From Hymenobacter gelipurpurascens (GTDB lineage Bacteria; Bacteroidota; Bacteroidia; Cytophagales; Hymenobacteraceae), in contig NZ_FYEW01000002.1 of assembly GCF_900187375.1 (NCBI RefSeq), positions 868,001 through 932,000 of the forward strand: DNA of 64,000 nucleotides. The letters are read 5' to 3'. Below, piece by piece: positions 58,708-64,000 of the stretch (positions are counted from its first letter, which is position 1; each line of letters begins with the position of its first letter). Below the pieces are notes generated by a model. It had not been told where the DNA came from. It saw nothing but the letters and a program-made list of their open reading frames with translations, and searched no databases. The position numbers and the translations under genes are program-made.

Positions 58708-59197
58708 GAGAGAGTAACTCGGCTGCGTCAGTAGGTGTCAGAAATTTGCCGAAGCAGGCAGAATGGTCACGGCCGATGTATTGCCCGTAGTTGGCGCGGC
58801 GCTGATAGTGGTTTTTGGTGTAAAATCGGCAGGCTTCCGTATTAGCTACCCGCGTTTCGAGCCACAGCTCGGTGTAGCCAGCCTGTCGGGCTTCGGCTTC
58901 CAGTTGCTGTAATACCGCTTCCCCTATTCCCTGCCGGGAATACTTGGCAAACATGCGCTTCACTTCACCAACGCTATCAGCCAGGGGCCGCACTGCGCCG
59001 CAGCCTGCGGTTTTGCCATCCTGCCGGGCTAGTAGGAATATGTAGCGAGGGTCATCCTGCCGCCACTCCGTAAACGAAGCCCGCCCGTCGCTGCCGAAGC
59101 GCGCACCCAGCTGCTCCGACAGAGCGTCAAGCAAGGGCTGCGCTTCCATCGCCTGGGGCGAGGAAACTTCGAGCTGTATGGTGGCAGTGGTTGGCAC
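58700..59197 (-). CDS. GNAT-family N-acetyltransferase
   Basis: 165 aa from GTG at 59197 (VPTTATIQLEVSSPQAM). Acetyl-CoA-binding motif A is FAKYSRQGIGEAVLQQLEAE (Q/RxxGxG/A; here RQGIG), with LWLETRVANTEACRFYTKNH as motif B. It would acetylate a small amine or protein N-terminus; substrate unknown. It sits within the purine operon between the SnoaL-like gene (14-bp gap) and purD (8-bp overlap), although this family is not part of the pathway. It may be an unrelated passenger. Confidence 0.85.
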   Translation of the reverse strand: MPTTATIQLEVSSPQAMEAQPLLDALSEQLGARFGSDGRASFTEWRQDDPRYIFLLARQDGKTAGCGAVRPLADSVGEVKRMFAKYSRQGIGEAVLQQLEAEARQAGYTELWLETRVANTEACRFYTKNHYQRRANYGQYIGRDHSACFGKFLTPTDAAELLSHD

Positions 59198-59211
59198 AAG
59201 TCAGATATGGC

Positions 59212-59595
59212 TTAGCTGATGTCGTCAATGGAAGATATCAGCCCGTCGGCAAACTGGAAAACAGATTTGCCCTGCAATTGTAGCGTGTCGCCCGGCTTCA
59301 AACCGTTTGGAAACTCGATGGCCGCCACGCCGGTGTAGTCAATTAACACTTCCACACGGTTGTCGGCTACTTGCCAATCGGTGATGCGTTGCTCCCGCTG
59401 GGAGAAGTACTGCTTGGCTTGCTCGGCCTGCTGACGGAAGCTTTCCTTACCGTTGGTTGTCATATTGACTTCATCACCAGAGGTGTTGCGGAACACCACA
59501 TCCTCGTGCAGTGGCGCTAGCATACTGGTCACATCAAAGCGGTTGTACGCTTCGATATAATCGGTTACTAGCTTTTTAGCCTGCGAGAATTCCAT
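59212..59595 (-). CDS. SnoaL-like/NTF2-fold protein
   Basis: 127 aa starting MEFSQAKKLVTDYIEAYNRF. Helix-rich N-terminus followed by a curved beta sheet (RITDWQVADNRVEVLIDYTG, LQLQGKSVFQFADGLI), characteristic of the NTF2/SnoaL fold. No catalytic residue stands out. It lies one base after the purC stop and is followed by the GNAT gene, so it is surely transcribed with the purine operon. It may bind a small ligand. Role unknown. Confidence 0.8.
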   Translation of the reverse strand: MEFSQAKKLVTDYIEAYNRFDVTSMLAPLHEDVVFRNTSGDEVNMTTNGKESFRQQAEQAKQYFSQREQRITDWQVADNRVEVLIDYTGVAAIEFPNGLKPGDTLQLQGKSVFQFADGLISSIDDIS

Positions 59596-59596
59596 T

Positions 59597-60526
59597 TCAG
59601 ATGGCTTCTTTCATGATGCCGGCACGCACGAGGTTGTCCACAAGGCGGGCTCGTACGTCGCCGGTAGTTTCGTTGCTGATGGGCAGTGGGCTGCCCGTGA
59701 TACGCTCGAAGATATCGAGGTAGCGGCGGGTGGCTTCGGCGGAAACTTCGGGGGTGAGGGCGCGGGGATACTGGCCGTCCTGCTTGTTGGCAATCAGCCA
59801 CTGGCGCACGTACTCTTTATCCATCTGCTCTACGGCCTCGGGGTTCTTGACGTAGTCCTCGGCGCTCCAGAACCGCGACGAGTCGGGTGTGTGGATTTCG
59901 TCAATCAGAATCAGCTCCCCATCCAGCAAACCAAACTCATACTTAGTATCCACGAGGATGATGCCGCGTTCAGCCATCCACTTCGAAGCGAAGTTGAACA
60001 GCTCCAGCGACTTCACCCGCATCTTCTCGTACAGCCCCGCCGACACCCAGCCTTCCGACACCAAGTTCTCCGGCGTAATCTCGCGGTCCGATTCCTCCTT
60101 GGTGGTCGGCGTCACGATGGGCTCGGGGAACTGCTGGTGCTTGGTCAGGCCGTCCGGCACCGTTACGCCCGAGAACGTACGCTGGCCCTGCTGATAGCCG
60201 CGCCACATAGAGCCCGTGAGGTAGTTTCGCACTACCATCTCTACCCGAATCGGCTCGGCTTCCTTCGCTAGTGTCACGTTTGGGTCGAGCAACGAAATCA
60301 CGTGGTTCGGGATGATGTGCTTGGTCTTGTCGAACCAGAAAGCGGCCAGCCCGTTCAGCACCGCGCCTTTGTGGGCCACGGGCGTTTCCAGCACCGAGTC
60401 AAACGCCGAGAGGCGGTCGGTTACCACGATGAGCCGCTCACCGGAAGGGGCGCGGTACGAGTCACGAACTTTGCCGCGGTGCAGGAGTTCGAGCTGAGGG
60501 GTATCGAAGTGGTTGAGGGTGTTCAT
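59597..60526 (-). CDS. purC: SAICAR synthase
   Basis: 309 aa. PurC condenses CAIR with aspartate using ATP. The N-terminal GKVRDSYRA (ATP loop), TDRLSAFDSV and RGIILVDTKYEFG/DEIHTPDSSRFW (metal and substrate) are diagnostic. The C-terminus (RARLVDNLVRAGI) is slightly longer than the bacterial average, as in the 'long' eukaryote-like class. 46 bp downstream of purQ and one base ahead of the NTF2-like gene. Confidence 0.96.
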   Translation of the reverse strand: MNTLNHFDTPQLELLHRGKVRDSYRAPSGERLIVVTDRLSAFDSVLETPVAHKGAVLNGLAAFWFDKTKHIIPNHVISLLDPNVTLAKEAEPIRVEMVVRNYLTGSMWRGYQQGQRTFSGVTVPDGLTKHQQFPEPIVTPTTKEESDREITPENLVSEGWVSAGLYEKMRVKSLELFNFASKWMAERGIILVDTKYEFGLLDGELILIDEIHTPDSSRFWSAEDYVKNPEAVEQMDKEYVRQWLIANKQDGQYPRALTPEVSAEATRRYLDIFERITGSPLPISNETTGDVRARLVDNLVRAGIMKEAI

Positions 60527-60572
60527 ACGACGAGTTAGCAGCCGGCACTAGGTCAGCGGATTGCGGAGGTGT

Positions 60573-61622
60573 CTAGGATGAAAACTGCGTTGCTTCCTGG
60601 GGTGTAGCGGCGGTTTGGCGCTGGCTCTGCACGTGCTCCACAATGTTGCGGAACAAGCGCAGGCCGTCTCCTTCCTCACTCAGATTCGGGTTCTGGCGTT
60701 TGCGCCGAGCCCAGTCGGGGTGGTTATAGAGCGAGAGGAAAGCCTCGGGGTGCGGCATCAGCCCGAATACTTGCCCAGTGGTGTCGGTCAGGCCGGCGCA
60801 GTTCAGGTCGGCGCCGTTGGGGTTATGGGGGTACACGTCCGTGGGCGAGCCATCGAAATCAGTGTAGGCCAGGCAGTTCAGAGCGCGGGCTTCGATTTGA
60901 GCCAGGGTTTCTTCGCCTTTGATGATCAAGCGACCTTCGCCGTGGCGCACGGGCACTTCCATGCTCTCGATGCCTTTCAGGAAGGGAGAGTTCGACTTGG
61001 GGTTAACTTTCAGGCGTACCCACCGGTCTTCGTAGCGACCTGAAGCGTTGTGCGTCAGGGTCACTTCCGGCGTCACGTTGCCGCTCAGGTTGGGCAACAG
61101 GCCTAGCTTCACCAGCACCTGGAAGCCGTTGCAGATGCCCATCACGAACTTGCCGTTAGCAATGAACTGCTTGATGTCGTCGAGCAGGGTGCGGCCCTCG
61201 GCGTTTTTGCGGTAGCGTAGCTTGTTGGCCAGCACCACACCCGAACCGAGGTCGTCGCCGAAGCTGAACCCGCCGGGGAAGTTCAGGATGTCGTAGTCAT
61301 GGATGCTGACGTGGCCGTGCAGCACCTGGTTCAGATGCACGATGGTCGGCTCGGCACCGGCCAGCTTGTAGGCGGCGGCAAACTCCTCTTCGCAGTTGAT
61401 ACCGAAGCCCGTCAGGATGAGGGCTTTGACGGACAGAGCAGAGGAGGTTCCGGCTGAGGAGTGGCTTAGAGGCTCCGTAGATTCATGACCTGCGTCCACG
61501 CTTTTATAGCCCGGCAGCACAATCTGACCTTCGCGGTTCACGATTTCGTGGCCGGGATCATCATGCTGGGGGCGCGGAGGCGTGTTCAGATCCGGCAATT
61601 TGGGTTGCTCGTTGTCGTTCAT
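60573..61622 (-). CDS. purQ: Phosphoribosylformylglycinamidine synthase glutaminase subunit
   Basis: 349 aa from MNDNEQPKLPDLNTPPRP (ATG at 61622); the upstream in-frame part to 61685 overlaps purL. A type-1 glutamine amidotransferase: nucleophile Cys in MGICNGFQVL and His in GLMPHPEAFLS, with Glu three residues on. It supplies ammonia to PurL. The N-terminal 65 residues (EIVNREGQIVLPGYKSVDAG) are an extra extension ahead of the catalytic domain (VKALILTGFGINCEEE). The ATG lies two bases after purL's stop. Confidence 0.94.
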   Translation of the reverse strand: MNDNEQPKLPDLNTPPRPQHDDPGHEIVNREGQIVLPGYKSVDAGHESTEPLSHSSAGTSSALSVKALILTGFGINCEEEFAAAYKLAGAEPTIVHLNQVLHGHVSIHDYDILNFPGGFSFGDDLGSGVVLANKLRYRKNAEGRTLLDDIKQFIANGKFVMGICNGFQVLVKLGLLPNLSGNVTPEVTLTHNASGRYEDRWVRLKVNPKSNSPFLKGIESMEVPVRHGEGRLIIKGEETLAQIEARALNCLAYTDFDGSPTDVYPHNPNGADLNCAGLTDTTGQVFGLMPHPEAFLSLYNHPDWARRKRQNPNLSEEGDGLRLFRNIVEHVQSQRQTAATPQEATQFSS

Positions 61623-61624
61623 GA

Positions 61625-64000
61625 TTACTGAGCCGCTTCGTGCTGGCCGAAGCCGATAATTCTGTTTACTGGGCCATTCGTCCATTCGTGGCGCAGGGCT
61701 GCCGTGCTGGCCGAAATGACCGTCTGGCTGCCGTGGCGCACCGTGAGCTGACCGTCCTGCGTTACCACACCAAGGCGGTTGGCGCGGCCACCGAAGTGCT
61801 GCTCGAAGGCCACCACATCTTCGGGAGCCACCGTAGCTACGAAGCGGGAGTGAGACTCCGAGAACAGCTGCGCCGACAGGCCTAGGCCAGTAACGGGCAG
61901 CTCCACATCAGCACCAAAGCCATGACCGAACGTGGCTTCTGCCAAGGCAACCGCTAGGCCACCGTCAGATAGGTCGTGGCAAGATTGAATGAGGCCCTGG
62001 TCGTTGGCTTGGCCCATCAGGGTGTAGAGGGCTTTAGCTTCTTCAAACCGAACTTTGGGCACGTTGGCGCCTAGCTCACCGAAAAGCTGGTAGAACTCCG
62101 AGCCGCCTAGCTCGTCGTAGGTTTCGCCCAGCAGGTACACCACGTCGTCGGCTTGCTTGAAGTCGGAGGTGATGGTGCGGCGGACGTCCTCGATTTTGGC
62201 GGTCATGGAGTACAGGACCGTGGGCGGAACCGAAATCTTCACGCCATCGGCCTTGAAGTCGTTCTTCATCGAATCCTTGCCCGAGGTGAGCGGGATGCAG
62301 TAGGCCGCCGTGGCATCGCGCAGAGCCTGGCACATGCGCACCAGCTTGGCCAGCTTGTGCTTGCCATCAGGGTTAGTGGCGGGGTCGTACACCGAGTCGG
62401 GTACGCAGAAGTTGTCGTTCACCGACCAGAAGTTGCCGTCACCGTAGCTCAGGTTAGGCAGCTTACCTCCTACCGCTACAATCTGGCGCACAGCCTCGTC
62501 AAACGCGCCGGCCGACATATCATAGGCGTCTATATCTCCGAAGCGGGGCAGGATACCGTTGCTCACGGCTACTCCTTCCCAGCTCTCGAAGTTGAAGCGT
62601 ACCACGGCGGCATCCTGCGGAGCTTGCCCGGTTGCGCCCATGAGGGGCTTGATGATGGTGCGGCCCTTTACCTCGTGGTCGTACTGTCGAATTACCGATT
62701 CGCGGGAGCAGATGTTGAGGCTGCCGAGCAGGCGTCTCAGTACGTCGGTATAGTCGAGGTTAGCGGGTAATGCGGGCTCTTGGGCGGTAGGCTTGGTCCA
62801 CTCGGCTTCCAGCACTTTGCGCGGCACGCCGTTGTGCAGGAACTCCATATCAATGCGCGCCACCGACTCACCGTCGAAGCGCACGTCGAGGCTGCCATCC
62901 GAGGTGAAGTAGCCGATATCGGTCAGCTCCACTTCCATTTCCTGGCCTAGAGCCATCAGCTCGGCCATCTTCGCGGGCTCCACAGCCAGCGAGAAACGCT
63001 CCTGCGACTCCGACACGAAAATTTCCCAAGGCCGTAGGCCAGGGTACTTCAGGGGCACTTTCTCCAGCTCCACCACGGCACCGCCGCTGATGGTAGCCAG
63101 CTCGCCAATGGAGGAAGACAAGCCGCCCGCGCCGTTGTCAGTACTGCACTTGATGAGGCCACGACGAGTAGCCAAGATCAGGAAATCCATGGCCAGCTTC
63201 TGCGTGATGGGCGAGCCGATTTGCACAGCCGTAGCGGGCGAGGTTTCGTCTAGCTCGATGCTAGAGAACGTAGCGCCGTGGATACCGTCTTTGCCCACCC
63301 GGCCCCCGGCCATGATAATGCGGTCCTGGACGTCAATGTTTTTCTCCCACGAGTCGAGGCCAGCCAGTTGCATGGGCATTACGGCGCCGGTGCCGCAATA
63401 TACCAGCGGCTTACCAGCATACCGGTCATCAAATACAATAGCGCCATTCACCGTCGGAACGCCCGACTTGTTGCCGCCATCTTCAATGCCTTTGCGCACG
63501 CCTTCAAAAATGCGGCGCGGGTGCAGTTGGTTGCTCAGCAGCGTGCCCGAAAACTCGGGGTTACCGAAACACAGTACGTTGGTATTAAACAGCAGCTGCG
63601 CGCCCCCGATGCCAGTCGCCAGCGGGTCGCGATTGTTGCCCAGAATGCCGGTAATAGCACCGCCGTAGGGGTCAATGGCCGAGGGCGAGTTGTGCGTCTC
63701 CACCTTCCACACGAACAACGACTCGGGGTTGATGCGCACGGCGCCGGCGTTGTCACTGAACACCTTAATCAACCAATCATTGCCATTAGCGCGGAGCTGG
63801 CGGTCCACCTCGGAGGTAGCGTCTTTGATGTAGGTCTTGAATAAGGAGTCTACTTCGAACTCCTCGCCGGTATCGGCATCCCGGTACTTAATAACGGCGC
63901 TGAACTCCTTGTGCTTGCAGTGCTCCGACCAAGTCTGAGCAATGATTTCCAGCTCGCAGTCCGTCGGGTCCTGGGGCAGGCCGGCGGTCTGGCGTTCGTC
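61625..64000 (-). CDS. purL: Phosphoribosylformylglycinamidine synthase large subunit, N-terminus off window
   Basis: 792 codons seen; the gene continues beyond 64000 (frame open to the edge). The visible start is AQTWSEHCKHKEFSA (catalytic His/active-site loop of the FGAM synthase). Blocks follow: VETHNSPSAIDPYGGAITG, GGRVGKDGIHGATFSS, DNGAGGLSSSIGE, GSLNICSRESVIRQYDHEV, TSGKDSMKNDF and CHDLSDGGLAVALAEA. It belongs to the PurL-type subunit needing a separate PurQ, which is the next gene, two bases on. Confidence 0.95.
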   Translation of the reverse strand, partial: DERQTAGLPQDPTDCELEIIAQTWSEHCKHKEFSAVIKYRDADTGEEFEVDSLFKTYIKDATSEVDRQLRANGNDWLIKVFSDNAGAVRINPESLFVWKVETHNSPSAIDPYGGAITGILGNNRDPLATGIGGAQLLFNTNVLCFGNPEFSGTLLSNQLHPRRIFEGVRKGIEDGGNKSGVPTVNGAIVFDDRYAGKPLVYCGTGAVMPMQLAGLDSWEKNIDVQDRIIMAGGRVGKDGIHGATFSSIELDETSPATAVQIGSPITQKLAMDFLILATRRGLIKCSTDNGAGGLSSSIGELATISGGAVVELEKVPLKYPGLRPWEIFVSESQERFSLAVEPAKMAELMALGQEMEVELTDIGYFTSDGSLDVRFDGESVARIDMEFLHNGVPRKVLEAEWTKPTAQEPALPANLDYTDVLRRLLGSLNICSRESVIRQYDHEVKGRTIIKPLMGATGQAPQDAAVVRFNFESWEGVAVSNGILPRFGDIDAYDMSAGAFDEAVRQIVAVGGKLPNLSYGDGNFWSVNDNFCVPDSVYDPATNPDGKHKLAKLVRMCQALRDATAAYCIPLTSGKDSMKNDFKADGVKISVPPTVLYSMTAKIEDVRRTITSDFKQADDVVYLLGETYDELGGSEFYQLFGELGANVPKVRFEEAKALYTLMGQANDQGLIQSCHDLSDGGLAVALAEATFGHGFGADVELPVTGLGLSAQLFSESHSRFVATVAPEDVVAFEQHFGGRANRLGVVTQDGQLTVRHGSQTVISASTAALRHEWTNGPVNRIIGFGQHEAAQ

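Noticed and set aside
54953..64000. Purine riboswitch or PurR operator in the pur operon
   Set aside because: No purine-aptamer core or clear palindromic operator was recognised, and the true operon start is outside the window.

Overview
The window looks like chromosomal DNA of a Hymenobacter-like bacterium (Bacteroidota, Cytophagales). The sequence is GC-rich (roughly 60% by eye) and genes generally lack Shine-Dalgarno sites. Promoters resemble the Bacteroidota TTTG / TAnnTTTG type. One secreted protein carries a type IX secretion sorting domain, and several families are typical of the phylum (MG2 plus TonB-plug protein, DUF6268, metallophosphoesterase-BamA fusion, PycTM). I see no prophage, IS element, rRNA or CRISPR array. 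The content is mostly housekeeping and cell-envelope genes.

Layout. 1-2.7 kb: truncated amidohydrolase and two coupled DUF2382 stress proteins. 3-5.5 kb: Tat-exported glycosylasparaginase, a lipoprotein and a HAD phosphatase. 5.5-9.7 kb: short-chain dehydrogenase with a GH1-like glycosidase, a Thr/Gly/Ser repeat secreted protein and an aldo/keto reductase. 9.9-22.8 kb: envelope and stress genes (metalloprotease, two META lipoproteins, DsbA-like and YdeI-like proteins, Clp_N protein, hydrolase, MG2-plug protein, beta-propeller/barrel protein, MsrA). 23-27 kb: multi-PAS histidine kinase and a kinase-less PAS protein. 27-29.3 kb: methionine aminotransferase and omega-amidase, a methionine-salvage pair. 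29.4-35 kb: FG-GAP T9SS protein, MurF, RmlC and a glycosyltransferase. 35-40.5 kb: SirB-like/cytochrome c fusion, HflX, SixA-like phosphatase and polyphosphate kinase. 40.6-49.8 kb: outer-membrane proteins, HD-PycTM protein, a class III cyclase-like DUF2652 protein, tRNA-Arg(CCU) and a LuxR-type response regulator. 50-53.7 kb: STAS-like protein, DUF1345, nicotinate phosphoribosyltransferase, DUF4240 and an HMA protein. 53.8-64 kb: a purine biosynthesis operon read right to left (purL-purQ-purC-SnoaL-GNAT-purD-purN-purF, then purM).

The purine cluster together with MurF, PPK, HflX and the tRNA mark a core-genome region. The strongest unexplained signal is not a gene. The octamer TGGCCTAG/CTAGGCCA is scattered over the window at about 50 copies by eye, against roughly 2-3 expected. 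Six copies are the full 12-bp palindrome TGGCCTAGGCCA. Many lie between genes or supply TAG stop codons, and the octamer is also built into a longer inverted repeat (41.9 and 49.1 kb). Other perfect inverted repeats of 27-41 bp occupy gene ends. Among proteins the most notable are the tail-to-tail pair HD-PycTM / cyclase-like DUF2652, the phosphoesterase/kinase-like/BamA protein, and the glycosylasparaginase whose Tat signal begins before any ordinary start codon.
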